Shown: positions 40,305-50,421, counted from the first letter of the stretch. The stretch: DNA of 64,000 bases from Fragilariopsis cylindrus CCMP1102 (GCA_900095095.1 FMBT01000343.1:186001-250000), one strand, 5' to 3'. The notes: generated by a model from the letters alone, not told the origin. Numbers and translations are program-made.

Positions 40305-40880
40305 TTTTCTGTGTTTCTCTATGGATGGATAACTCTTAACGTTTTGATAAAACTCTTATTATTACTGCAACGGTAACTTCTGCTATCCGACCTTTTGTCT
40401 AGCTACTTTTAGTACAATATTGTTATTTTGTTAACTCAACATCTCTTTCCCCTGCTCTTATTTTTTCACATTGGTTTTTGAACGTCATCGGTCGTAGCGG
40501 CATAAATATGAAAGGTACAGTACGCAACAGTTATTGTTGAGGGCTACGATTTTGTATGATCATTTATTGAATTTCATCTAATCTGAAGATTTCTTCGTTA
40601 TCTAGATGTACAATTGTAGATCTAATAATAATAAGTAATTAAAGGCTTAAAAGGAGGTGCTCTGGCACACTGCCCAATACTTTAAGTATTTATTAAATGT
40701 CGATTGGTAAAATAGCGAACCTTTGTAAAATCGTAACGTAGTCATCCAATCGCATTGATATTTATTCGGATTGAAATTGCATAATAGTACTAATAGTACT
40801 TGTATGATGCAGTTTGAATCAAAGCATTATTTTTGGTCATTACAAGTTGAATTTATTTTTAAATGGCATATATGTTACTC
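40305..40880. other. Intergenic region containing repeat copy A
   Basis: Contains the promoter of the DoxX-like gene and the 3' flank of the next gene. Most of 40661-40909 is duplicated at 43964-44195 (see the repeat entries). Confidence 0.5.
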
Positions 40881-40909
40881 TTAATGGCAGTTAATGTTAC
40901 TCAACAATT
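40661..40909 (+). repeat. Dispersed repeat, copy A
   Basis: Shares long blocks with copy B at 43964-44195 in the same orientation. These include TCTGGCACACTGCC, AAATGTCGATT, AAAATAGCGAACC, GTAACGTAGTCATCCAATCG and AGCATTATTTTTGGTCATTA. Copy A overlaps the last codons and the 3' flank of the unknown gene at 40881-41759. Indels separate the copies. Confidence 0.9.
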
Positions 40910-41759
40910 TGGCTCTTTTCGTTGCGTTACGTTTCTGCAGCGTCTTCTGGCCCTTTTCACTGGCACGGTATTCAGCTTGTCTATCCTTACCCCCGCCATT
41001 GTGATACCATTCGGCACTTCTCTTTGCAGATTTCTCCTTGCCCCCTTTATGGTTATACCATAAATCGAATGTGGCTTTCTTCTGTACATCGGTTCTGAGT
41101 GGAATCAGATCCTTGCATACTTTAGTCTGTTTTAGAAACAATGGTAACTCCTTGATATCTACAATGAAAACATCTTTTGGATAAACAGGAATCTCTTCAG
41201 GTGAATATGCAGGACGACATAATTCTGACCATTTACTACCAGGACGAAATGGTATAAAATTCTTGATTCGATCATCATCAGCAAAGATCATTATCAAGGC
41301 AATTTTACCACCTGATTTCTTCAAAGCTTCTCCGTGGGTCCTTACTATATGAGCAATAGTCCACGGTGCTCTACCCCCAGGTACTGCCCAAACACCTCGA
41401 ATCGGTTTTTTACTTTTCTTGCCTTTTTGTACCATAGGCTGTAGACCCTGTGCCATAATACCACCCTCAAGATCAAAACTGTGGTGTTCAAGATTAGTAA
41501 TAGTTCCATCAAATAAGTTTGCTGCCGGTGTCGCATGGACAATCCATCTACCTTCCTTCACTTTTTCCTCATCCAATGGTTCCTTATCTAGCTTCAGTCT
41601 CTTTGCAGGAGGATCTTGTTCTGTGCTATAAACCAATCCATCACTCTTAGAATAATCTTGGCAATCATCTGATGGTTCAACATATACACCTATATTGAAA
41701 TCATATTTACTATTCCGTTTTCCTTTTCGTTTATGTGTAGTAGTAGTTGGTACATTCAT
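40881..41759 (-). CDS. Uncharacterised protein with basic C-terminal repeat
   Basis: I do not recognise a family. The 292-residue protein has a basic N-terminus (THKRKGKRNSKYD) and a possible nuclear-localisation stretch (PPAKRLKLDKEP). A compact globular middle follows: GRWIVHATPAANLFDGTI, GVWAVPGGRAPWTIAHIVR, KIALIMIFADDDRIKNFIPF and VYPKDVFIVDIKELPLFL. The last 70 residues contain two similar units around WYNHKGGKEKSAKRSAE and WYHNGGGKDRQAEYRAS, rich in Lys and Arg, and suited to nucleic-acid binding. It has no signal or membrane segment. The start at 41759 is an ATG. The 3' end and flank were copied to about 44 kb. Confidence 0.6.
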   Translation of the reverse strand: MNVPTTTTHKRKGKRNSKYDFNIGVYVEPSDDCQDYSKSDGLVYSTEQDPPAKRLKLDKEPLDEEKVKEGRWIVHATPAANLFDGTITNLEHHSFDLEGGIMAQGLQPMVQKGKKSKKPIRGVWAVPGGRAPWTIAHIVRTHGEALKKSGGKIALIMIFADDDRIKNFIPFRPGSKWSELCRPAYSPEEIPVYPKDVFIVDIKELPLFLKQTKVCKDLIPLRTDVQKKATFDLWYNHKGGKEKSAKRSAEWYHNGGGKDRQAEYRASEKGQKTLQKRNATKRAKLLSNINCH

Positions 41760-41937
41760 AGTTGAATTGGAAATGTTCGAATCCAGTAAGAATTCAATTT
41801 CGTCGGACTATAAATGTGATAGGCAATGTAGCAAGAATGTTATGATGTATGTGAGTCGACATATACCACGAAAATGAATGATGTATATTATATATACATA
41901 TAGTGGTAAAAATAATAATAACAATACAGTAGATGCA

Positions 41938-42441
41938 TTAACTCACCATGGCTTCTGATGTTGAACTAGCAATTTGATCTGGTCGTACATCCCAATTGAT
42001 ATCATCGACCTCCTCGTAGTTGTTGTATTCCTTATAATGCGGATGGGGTTGTGGATGTGGTTGCAAGTGCGGTTGCAAGTGCTGATGCGGTTGCGGATGT
42101 CTTTGTGATTGCGTGTGTGGGTGCGAGTGCGACATGATATTCCTGTGTGTGTTGTCGAAAGGAGATCTAAATTGTTTGACTAAATCTCGGCTTGCAGCAG
42201 AATGTTCCATAGATTCCATAAGTACTTTCATTGATTCATTGATCGATGTCGACGACGATAATAATGTCGACGACGATAGTAATGTCGACGACGATGACAA
42301 TGTCGACATATCGTTGAATTGATGATAGGAGCGGTTAGGTTCGTACGGGTGAGGTTGCGAGTACGGTTGTGATTGCGAGTACGGATTCGATAACCACGAT
42401 AAACCGGACGTGAGGACACGATTCGATAACTTTCTGGACAT
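41938..42441 (-). CDS. Hypothetical low-complexity protein
   Basis: A 167-residue frame from ATG 42441, rich in Ser, His, Pro and Gln (repeats such as HPQPHQHLQPHLQPHPQ). It has a Ser/Thr-Leu repeat and an acidic end (YEEVDDINWDVRP). The ordered-looking parts are MSRKLSNRVLTSGLSWLS and INESMKVLMESMEHSAASRD. No domain is recognised. It could be a real small protein, one exon of a larger gene, or chance. I keep it because codon-level compositional bias and the non-repetitive ends look protein-like. Confidence 0.35.
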   Translation of the reverse strand: MSRKLSNRVLTSGLSWLSNPYSQSQPYSQPHPYEPNRSYHQFNDMSTLSSSSTLLSSSTLLSSSTSINESMKVLMESMEHSAASRDLVKQFRSPFDNTHRNIMSHSHPHTQSQRHPQPHQHLQPHLQPHPQPHPHYKEYNNYEEVDDINWDVRPDQIASSTSEAMVS

Positions 42442-42899
42442 TGTTGCTGCTGTTGTTGTTGTGGATAATGATATTGCTGTTGTTGAAGTTGCTGTGGCTG
42501 TTGCTGTAGCTGTTGTTGATGGTGTTGTGGTTGTTGATGGTGTTGTTGCTGTTGTCGCCTTCTCCTTTTTTGTCGTAAAAATGATCGTCTTGGTCTACTC
42601 CCGAAGATCGTCGTCGTCGCCTTCTTCGTCTTTCGAATGAATGAATGATAAAGAAGAAGAGGCTGGGTGATGGCAGAATAGCGTGATCGGCAAATAATAT
42701 CTCATTTTTCTCTTGACGCAATTATATTGCGTGAACACCTCTACGCGATGCTAGTACCAGAAAAGGCAATGCATTGCGTTTTGGGTGATTTCCGCGCTCT
42801 TTCAAATCGATCATTATTTATTCCAATCGAACAAATCTACAAGTACGGACTTAGTCCCAAGCTAGCTGTTTCCTCAGTCGTGTGCATCGACCTTGAAAA

Positions 42900-42907
42900 T
42901 GACGTCA
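42900..42907. promoter_or_regulatory. CRE-like palindrome TGACGTCA
   Basis: A perfect TGACGTCA octamer, the site bound by bZIP factors. In diatoms, TGACGT-containing elements mediate CO2/cAMP control of carbonic anhydrase genes. It lies about 460 bases upstream of the hypothetical gene at 41938-42441. A regulatory role is inference. Confidence 0.35.
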
Positions 42908-42917
42908 TCACCTCAAT

Positions 42918-42947
42918 TTCACTGCGCGCATGCCAGCGCGCAGTGAA
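42918..42947. repeat. 12-bp perfect inverted repeat, GC-rich hairpin
   Basis: Arms TTCACTGCGCGC (42918-42929) and GCGCGCAGTGAA (42936-42947) are perfect reverse complements around a 6-base loop. It stands out in an AT-rich region. Confidence 0.9.
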
Positions 42948-43626
42948 CTGATGTACTGACAGAACGGATGTGAAACAAGAAAATCCCATGGTTCAGTTCT
43001 TTCAACCAAGTTAGAATGTTCACTGGTCGAAACAAGGAACCAGATTACGGTGAACCACCGTCGCGAATTGTTAAACTGACGCAACGAGGACAACCCTTTT
43101 CGATATTCATTGTTGTTGTAGGACTATTACTGTTGTTATTATTATCATAACTCATCATATGACACGCCAATTGGAATTTTCAAGAGACGGGAGAAGTGAT
43201 CGAAGATCCGCTTCTACAAACCGAACATCCTTATTTCCCCAATAGCATTCACGAATTTGCTGTTAGCAAACTCAGCTCTGTCATATGACATGATGTTGTT
43301 GTTGTTGTTGTGTTGTTATTATTGTTGTGTTGTTGTTGTGGTTGTGTTCGATTCGATTCGATTCGGAAAAAGAAGAAAAATAGCTTCAGTATTATGCATC
43401 ATGATATTGTCCTTACACAAACAACCAACTGTTTTCAAACTAACGGACAACACCACCGGCCCGATGATGTTGTGTCAGGTTCCAACAAAAGAGATGTAGA
43501 GATAGAGGAAATATGGTGTTGTTGTTGTTGTTGTGTTGTGTTCTGTTGTGGTGTGTTGTGGTTATGCTGTAAACGCCTGATATATTATGTTTTAGTGACT
43601 ACTGTGATGTTACGATGCAAGAGAAG

Positions 43627-43743
43627 AAAAAAAATCACCTGAAAAAAATCACGTGCAACTTATTGCCTGCAATTTAGCCATGTTACTATTTCTAAAATTG
43701 CAGGCAATAAGTTGCACGTGATTTTTTGCAGGTGATTTTTTTT
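43627..43743. repeat. 49-bp near-perfect inverted repeat with 19-bp spacer
   Basis: The left arm at 43627-43675 and right arm at 43695-43743 are reverse complements with one mismatch. Each arm contains TCACGTGCAACTTATTGCC or its complement, so each carries a CACGTG box, and each ends in an A or T run. It could be a foldback element or a non-autonomous miniature transposon. I see no clear target-site duplication. Confidence 0.93.
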
Positions 43744-43854
43744 TTAAAGTTAATTGAAAAATTATGCGGATATGTGTCAAAAACACACGTGATTAAATTT
43801 TTATTGACTGACAAGTTGAACGTGTGGTTTAGGTTTTGTGTCTTGTAATCATAC

Positions 43855-43940
43855 AGTATTCAGTAACGTATTCAGTAACCGTATTCAGTAACCGTATTCA
43901 GTAACGTATTCAGTAACGTACTCAGTAACGTACTCAGTAT
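43855..43940. repeat. 13-14 bp minisatellite
   Basis: About six head-to-tail units of ATTCAGTAACGT or ATTCAGTAACCGT, the last ones with C for T (ACTCAGTAACGT). Confidence 0.92.
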
Positions 43941-43963
43941 CATTTATTTTAAAATAGCGAATA

Positions 43964-44195
43964 TCTGGCACACTGCCTACTTAAAGTATTTCTTAAATGT
44001 CGATTCTAAAATAGCGAACCTTGTAAAAAATCGTACCACTGAAACTGGAAATTGATACTAGTAGCGTAACGTAGTCATCCAATCGCATTGATATTTTTAA
44101 TTGCTGTGTACTAGTACTACTAGTACTTGTATCAGTTTGAATCACAGCATTATTTTTGGTCATTATTAGTTAGATTTAATGTTACCCAACAATTA
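43964..44195 (+). repeat. Dispersed repeat, copy B
   Basis: Second copy of the 40661-40909 sequence, same orientation, 3.3 kb away. It has an insertion of about 30 bases after GAACCTTGTAAAA and lacks about 40 bases present near the end of copy A. It ends at sequence corresponding to the last codons of the unknown gene, with no further coding similarity seen. Confidence 0.9.
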
Positions 44196-44634
44196 ACATT
44201 GTGTGGTGGTGTGTAACTATTATGTTAGATGTCAGTCGTAATATAAATTCGTAATAATAGTATGAAGATATTTAATTTAAGACGTGATTAAAATCCTGAT
44301 TAACTAGTATAAATGTTTGTATGGTTGAGAATATTATTCAAATTCAACGCTACGCTTTTCACAATTCTAACGGTAACCTGCATTGCTTGCAAATTAAACT
44401 TACTTTTTGTACGTGAGTATCTGGTCCTGAAAGACCTATCATTTTCAATATTGCGAATCAATCAAATCTAGAGATAGAATCAAATTGAAATAAAGTATTA
44501 TTCATAGACAGAAAGATTAGATAAGTTCATAAATTACAAAAAAAAGGCACAAACTAAAAACGCTCTCTCCCCTTTACTTCTACTTTCTACTGTACTTCTA
44601 CTACTATCAGAATTACTTTTTTTATCATCACACG

Positions 44635-45615
44635 ATGAATAACGTTGCTGTTCTACTAAACAATAAAGGTGTAGACCTACTCACGAAAACTAATAAGGCT
44701 GCGTCGTCTATGAACATGGACTGTGGGAACATGAACAACAGCAACAACAGCAACTGTTGTGGTGATAGTCGTGGTGATGGTGATGATGATGATAATACTA
44801 ATAATAGTCGAAGAACAGCAACAACGATTAATACTACCGACCTTGATCAAGCAACATCGTACTTTGAACAAGCTCTTTCTCTGATATTACGTAGCACAGA
44901 AATCCATAAACATCATGGGAATCTTTTCTTTTACAAATCAGATGAACAAGGTATGATCCAATACGAAGATGAGAATATTGGTACTCAACTAACCAATAAT
45001 CTGAACCTACAAGATACTGGAGCACAAATGAATGGTATCGACAATAAAAGTTTCATTCATTGGAAGGCTGTTAAGATTGGTCATGATAATAACGATGAAA
45101 ACGATGAAAACAACATAAGCGGGAACATAAGCAGTATCGATCATAACAATCAAAATCAAGATGGGGGAGAATACAGATATTTAAGTACATCAATATTTCA
45201 TTCAATGATTTGCATATACAATCTTGGTTTATGTTATCAATATAAGGGGATACAAACATCATCAAGACGACTACTAGAGGCAGCAGTCGATCATTATATG
45301 CAAGCATATGAACTGGCAACACGATTCCGATTACAACATATCGATCAATATATGCTTCTTATGGCAACTATGAATAATTTGGCAACAACGTATTCATTTT
45401 TGAATGATATACAACGTCGGGATGTATGTAATTCGTATCTACTATCAACATTGATGTTATTATCAACATCAGAAGAGGGACTAGAAGAAATATCAGCTGC
45501 TAGTACCAACAGTAAGGATATGTTAAGAAGACGAGGACATCAAACAACATTCCAAAGCTTTTTGTCTAATGTTACGTACCTAATATTACAAGACAATGTT
45601 GCATCTGCCGCATAG
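44635..45615 (+). CDS. TPR-like helical-repeat protein
   Basis: A 326-residue protein. The N-terminal part reads as a first helical repeat (NVAVLLNNKGVDLLTK... DLDQATSYFEQALSLIL) split by an Asn/Ser/Asp insert. After a disordered middle, the ordered half reads STSIFHSMICIYNLGLCYQY, LLEAAVDHYMQAYELATRF, YMLLMATMNNLATTYSFLND and CNSYLLSTLMLLSTS. It closes with FQSFLSNVTYLILQD. These match the spacing of tetratricopeptide helices (YNLGLCYQ... AAVDHYMQAYEL). I associate this arrangement, with the LLSTLM...FL.NV..LIL ending, with a group seen often in diatoms. Its partner and role are unknown. No targeting signal seen. The start is the only ATG upstream of the first helix. Confidence 0.66.
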   Translation: MNNVAVLLNNKGVDLLTKTNKAASSMNMDCGNMNNSNNSNCCGDSRGDGDDDDNTNNSRRTATTINTTDLDQATSYFEQALSLILRSTEIHKHHGNLFFYKSDEQGMIQYEDENIGTQLTNNLNLQDTGAQMNGIDNKSFIHWKAVKIGHDNNDENDENNISGNISSIDHNNQNQDGGEYRYLSTSIFHSMICIYNLGLCYQYKGIQTSSRRLLEAAVDHYMQAYELATRFRLQHIDQYMLLMATMNNLATTYSFLNDIQRRDVCNSYLLSTLMLLSTSEEGLEEISAASTNSKDMLRRRGHQTTFQSFLSNVTYLILQDNVASAA

Positions 45616-45743
45616 CTAGCTCATTACGGATGATCATTAACTTACACGAACGAAGTATAAAGATAGTAATCAATCCAATTATAGACTCATTTTTTAGACG
45701 ATACAAAATATAATTTGTCTGTTACATGAAATCTTAATTTGTA

Positions 45744-47894
45744 TCACTCTATTTCTTCCTCCTCCTTCTTCTTTCTCCTTCTTCTCTCCTTCTTCTTCTT
45801 CTTCTTCTCCTGTTCATGGTAGACGATCTTACGAGCATGAGATCCACTGTCAAAATACGTACCATTATGATCGTAGTCAATATATTCATGACCAAATGTT
45901 AGGCAGTTTTCCATATCGGTGATGTATGGTTCAGTTTCTCCACAGTTCTCGTCGATCTCGCAGCAGAAACCTTTTTTAAATAAATGGTAGAGATTTTCGT
46001 TAGATGAAGGGGAAAAATAAATGGCATTATAAGAGTGCAATGATAAAAATAAAAAATGAACCAAATTTATTAAGAAATTTGGACAGAGAACAGAAAAGAA
46101 ACGCACACGTTACAAGAGGTACCAATCAATCGGTCTGAGATTTAGAAGATTTGCTGTATGTCACTAAGCTTTGTTCCGTTACTACTTACTGTGACCATCG
46201 ACGGTGAAAAACGGGACGAATGTATTGTGCCGAGAGGTTGCCAACAACCACGCAGCTTTGCCAAATCGCGATCCTAAATGACCAATAAACGCATGCCCAT
46301 GACTTAACAACCAAAGATCTGCCACAGCAGTCTCCCCCAGTATGTGTTTGTTCTCATTCTCATCAGCTTCGATACTTTCTGCCTCATACTGGAAGTGACT
46401 GCGTGAATAATTCAAATAGTTCCATTGATCTACTTCAACTTCGACACCCTTGTTGAATGTCTTATGATGAAGAATCTCCTCCATAACATCACCCGCATCG
46501 TCAGTGGCGACGTACACATGAAGGGGTCGTGTGTTAGGGACTAGTTGTCTAACTCGTCGAATAGCCTCCAAGTAGACGTCAGTTTGATAACACATACGGT
46601 TATTGCCAAATTGTGCAGGAGAATCTAATGGGGAAGGTTCTTTTTGATATAGTTGAGGACTATCTTCGTTGCAGGAATCCCCTCGTCTCATATGAAGACC
46701 AACGATGAATGGATCAACATCGTTATTTTTAGTAGTGTCATCACTAACATCGGTTGTTGTTTTTATCCTACCAGCATTCTTTGTATCATATTCAGTCGAT
46801 GATGATGGTACCGCTATACTCGTCAAATGTGCTTGGTAGATTTCTTCGAGGAATGGTCTTCGATTAAACATTATTCGTGTGATATGTCCGAACATCAACA
46901 GATTGCCAAGTGGGGATAGTATTCTACTATCGTTTGATTGATGGTCGTGTAAGAATGCCTTTAATATTTTGCGAATTTGAAGCTTGGTAGGTGAAACTTC
47001 TTCAGATGACGACAAAGTTGAGTTATTATTATTATGTTCAAACCATCGGATGGAATTGTGTTCCATTATTGTTCCGGCTGAGTCTTCTTCTCCTGTTATC
47101 CTTTGATAGAAACAAGAAGTACCCTTATAATACATGATGCTATAAGTGCTACCACGATTTACAGAGGTACGATTTTTTTGACAGTCGGGATACCAACGTG
47201 GGTTGACAAAAATAGATCTTATTCGCCTATGATAATATTCTGGTAGAACATTATCACTCCTCCATGCTTTCCAAGTATCTATTGCAGCGTATTGAAGTTG
47301 TTTCCCTATTGGTAAATAAAGATCACTATATGCTTCTCCTCCGTCGACGATGGAAGTTTCTTTGATAGCCGTTCTGGTTTCTAATCCAATCCATACAAGA
47401 GCGTTTAGATGGTTTGGATTATTATGCGGTATACAAGATATCGAATCGAGACAATCCACTGAAATTATATCACAACGACAAAAAGTGTTATCGATGTTTG
47501 GATTTACAAATGATACTTCCAACCTCGATCGATCTCTAATTTTATTACGTTTACTTGCACCGGCATCATCGGTAGAAAAAGTAGAAGAGAACGACTTGAT
47601 CATATTTTTTGTGATTTTCTCTACATCAATAATAACATCATTGGGAATGTAACCATATTTTTTGGTACTCGTACTCGTACTCGTTTTCGTCGTCGTGATG
47701 ACAGGCAGGTCGATGGGTACTGCTAAATTCACACTTTCTATAGCAAGGCCAGTGATCTTCAAGTTGACGTACACGCCCAAGTATCCAAATATTATCGACG
47801 CCAAGAAGAAAAAGATGTACGGACGTTTCATCCTCTTCTTTGTTGCAGTTGGACTTTCCCTCCTCTTCTTTTCTGCAATTCGAGATCGTACCAT
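45744..47894 (-). CDS. Type II membrane fucosyltransferase-like protein, two exons
   Basis: Exon 1 is 47894-46190, the intron 46189-45971 (219 nt, GTAAGT...AAG), and exon 2 is 45970-45744. Phases match and the product is 643 residues. A basic tail is followed by one membrane helix (PYIFFFLASIIFGYLGVYV), the plan of a Golgi enzyme. The luminal domain has VGLHMRRGDSC, the kind of GDP-fucose-binding HxRRxD motif found in FUT8 and O-fucosyltransferases. Further on are LHVYVATDDAGDVME and a C-terminal HAFIGHLGSRFGKAAWLLA. Exon 2 adds a Cys-containing piece (FCCEIDENCGETEPYITDM) and ends in a run of Lys, Arg and Glu. A product stopping inside the unspliced intron would lack this tail. Assignment to a specific CAZy family (GT23, GT65 or GT68) is not possible here. 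Confidence 0.72.
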
Positions 47895-48557
47895 TTTGTA
47901 TTACTTATATACTTAACAATATATTATGCCAAATAATTAACTTCTGAATTCAAATATTGATATGATATGACAGATATGAGGAATGATATGATATGATGAT
48001 AAACAATAAGTACTTTATTCATCTGAATCTTTTTTTCGTTCAACATCCGTCTTCCTTCCTCATCTTACGCTTCCTTGTTCACTTTATCCGCCTATCCTCA
48101 GCAGCAAGGTGTCCTTTTTTTATTCATTTACTTTCTGTAGAGATTGTTTAACATTTGAAGTTTTCGAGAGGATATGCTCACGATTAAATAATGTAAAATG
48201 TTCAAAGGGAGCGTGCTGACACACGTGCTTAGTCCCATAAGGCCCATCACGCACGGACAGGCTACGAGAACGTTCTTACGCGCGCTTGAGCTTTTTTTCG
48301 CGTGCATCTTCTATTTATTTTATCGTAAAATAGTAAAATGAGATAAAAGTGTTACAATGAAACACGAGAGACGGAAACAAATCTAACTTTCACTATTTTA
48401 TTATTTTAAAACAAAGAGTATAATAAGTTTAATAATAAGCACCATATTCTTTTTTATTAATATGACATAGAATTTAACATTAACATTAAAAACAGTACTA
48501 TGATTATTATGGTACAAAAACGCAAATTTCTGGCGTTTTCATTCTGCAAGCGAAAAA
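47895..48557. other. Intergenic region between fucosyltransferase-like and CAP genes
   Basis: AT-rich with repeated GATATGA words near 47955-48000. A CACGTG-like box (ACACGTGC) lies at about 48210-48220 and GC-rich words at 48240-48305. No gene supported. Confidence 0.4.
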
Positions 48558-50396
48558 TTACGAAGGTTTCGTTTCATTCTGTTCGGAGGCGGTATCTGTA
48601 AGAGCTAATTGCAAACGTTCACTAAATAGTTGGCACATATAGAGCATTCCATCGTCTCCTTTACATGTTCCCACTCCAAAGTCTTCGAAGAATGGATTTA
48701 ATAAATTATACCTCTCACGACCCTGCTTTTGTAACATCGTTGATCGGTGAATAGTTCGAATGGATTCTCCACGGAGGACATTTCCTACATATGTTGTTTG
48801 TAGAGGGTTCAATCCTTTTGATGCAGCCATCGCTTGAGCGCTCTTCCTAGCTAAATCGTCCATTGCAATATTACGCGATAACGGTTTAAGACCTCTTTTC
48901 ATCCGCTCACGATTTATCAGAACGTGATTACTCGCAAAATAGGATGTACTGTGGATTTCTTCTTCTTTGTATTGAACAAGATCCATGAGAGACGATTGTT
49001 TATTTCTTCGTCCCGCTTCTCGATGGAGCATCATACTTTCAGCTCGCCTAGCAACTCGCGGTTTACCACCGCCTTCGTCACCTTCTTCTACAGTCAAATC
49101 TTGAGACGGTGATGGTGATGTTGATGGGTTAGGATTGCTCTTATTTCTTCTAACTTTATGCCTTGCTAGTTCATCTCCCATATTCGAATAGCTTCGTTCT
49201 TTGGCTGTCTTCTCTTCTTTGTAGGGCGGCGACGTCCTCCTAGGTTTGGATGGCATTTCATCACGTCCTTGTGACGACGATGCCAAAGAAACTTCTTCAT
49301 CCTCATCATCAGAACTATCTTCCGATAGTTCATTGGTCGCGCCTAATATGGTATGAGCATCAGCAGATTTCGATTTTGTCGGTCGTCGAGTCTTGCCACC
49401 ACCATCTCCTGATGGTCTTATCTTTACCGATCGTTGTTTTCGTTGTGGTAATCCTTCATTTGATTTCTGCCGTTGTGGTTTTCTCACGGGTTCACTAGCA
49501 ATACTACGGGATGTTCTCCTCCTTGGTTGGCTTTCAGCATCTTTATCTAACATCGCTCCAAGCATATTCTTACCATCATCATCATCATCTATTACTGCTG
49601 ATGGCCTTCTCTGTGGTCGTTTCTTTTGTCGTTCTGAACCTTGTGCTCGATTCTTGTGTCGTCCTGGACTTTCTGATCGTTTTTTCAAGGCACCAGGACT
49701 CTTTGATCTCTTACGCCTACTTTTTGTTCGACCAGGACTCTTTGATCGATCCCGAATACTGTTTGATCTCATACCACTTGTAACTTTCGATAAACCGTCA
49801 GGACTTTTCGATCGTTGACTTCTACTTAACCGGCCCGGACTCACAGCTCGTACCGCTTTATCGAATAACTTTCTTCCACTTTTAAAAACACTCCTTCCTA
49901 ATTCTGACCTCCTTCCGCCGTCATCATCTGTTTTTTCGTCGTTCAAATTATATCCACCGGACGTATTGTTGTCGTCGTTGGGGTCGTTGTCATCATCCCC
50001 GTCGTCGTGAACGGAAGAATCGGTGGCCACCACAATCTTCGAGCTTCTTCTTTTAGATTTTTCCTGGGGATTTTTTTTTCTACCTCTCGAAGAAGTAGAT
50101 CGTCTTCTTGGACTACCACCATCATCATTATTACTACTATTTTTATTATTATTTGCAGTTGAAGATTTTGACTTCACAGGTTTGCTAGTTGATTTTTTAC
50201 GTTTGATGGGTTTGATACTACCGGTAGTAGATTGATGATCGCTTGTGCTGCCAATAGAAAGATCATCAGTACCGTCTGCTTCTGAGTGATCGCTGCCAAT
50301 TAATCCTTTTCTCGTTTTACTGGAATAATTCGTCGGGGAGGACATAGTTGGTGCTGTATTATTACTACTGACACTCTTATTTGACGTGTATAACAT
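48558..50396 (-). CDS. CAP/SCP-domain protein with long basic Ser/Pro-rich region
   Basis: A 612-residue protein. The first two thirds are disordered and very basic. They include repeated KSPGR/SPGxxKxR units (RSKSPDGLSK, RSKSPGRTKSRRKRSKSPG, KRSESPGRHKN), a Ser-Pro pattern that invites proline-directed kinases. The C-terminal 130 residues form a CAP (SCP/PR-1) domain: HVLINRERMKRGLKPLSRN, MDDLARKSAQAMAASKG, TYVGNVLRGESIRTIHRS and FGVGTCKGDDGMLYMCQLFS. CAP proteins are usually secreted, but this one has no signal peptide, so an intracellular role is likelier. The conserved first His of the family (xHNxxR) is replaced by a reading that keeps N and R (SNHVLINRERM). The ATG at 50396 is preceded by a CTG repeat. 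Confidence 0.68.
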   Translation of the reverse strand: MLYTSNKSVSSNNTAPTMSSPTNYSSKTRKGLIGSDHSEADGTDDLSIGSTSDHQSTTGSIKPIKRKKSTSKPVKSKSSTANNNKNSSNNDDGGSPRRRSTSSRGRKKNPQEKSKRRSSKIVVATDSSVHDDGDDDNDPNDDNNTSGGYNLNDEKTDDDGGRRSELGRSVFKSGRKLFDKAVRAVSPGRLSRSQRSKSPDGLSKVTSGMRSNSIRDRSKSPGRTKSRRKRSKSPGALKKRSESPGRHKNRAQGSERQKKRPQRRPSAVIDDDDDGKNMLGAMLDKDAESQPRRRTSRSIASEPVRKPQRQKSNEGLPQRKQRSVKIRPSGDGGGKTRRPTKSKSADAHTILGATNELSEDSSDDEDEEVSLASSSQGRDEMPSKPRRTSPPYKEEKTAKERSYSNMGDELARHKVRRNKSNPNPSTSPSPSQDLTVEEGDEGGGKPRVARRAESMMLHREAGRRNKQSSLMDLVQYKEEEIHSTSYFASNHVLINRERMKRGLKPLSRNIAMDDLARKSAQAMAASKGLNPLQTTYVGNVLRGESIRTIHRSTMLQKQGRERYNLLNPFFEDFGVGTCKGDDGMLYMCQLFSERLQLALTDTASEQNETKPS

Positions 50397-50418
50397 ACTC
50401 TTTTTTTCCTTTTTCTTT

Positions 50419-50421
<3 letters not shown>

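Larger units (their letters stand above)
42442..44634. other. Repeat-rich gene-poor region
   Basis: About 2.2 kb with no convincing gene. It holds trinucleotide tracts (42425-42650 and near 43290-43570, CTGTTG/TTG type), a CRE-like octamer, a GC hairpin, a large inverted repeat, a minisatellite and repeat copy B. These have separate entries. Several frames of 60-130 codons arise from the trinucleotide tracts. Confidence 0.6.

Noticed and set aside
42727-42951. 74-codon plus-strand frame ending at the GC hairpin
   Set aside because: No recognisable domain and the end coincides with the inverted repeat, so coding function is not supported.
43257-43642. Plus-strand frames of Leu and Cys runs
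   Set aside because: They result from TTG/TGT trinucleotide repeats and show no domain or start context.
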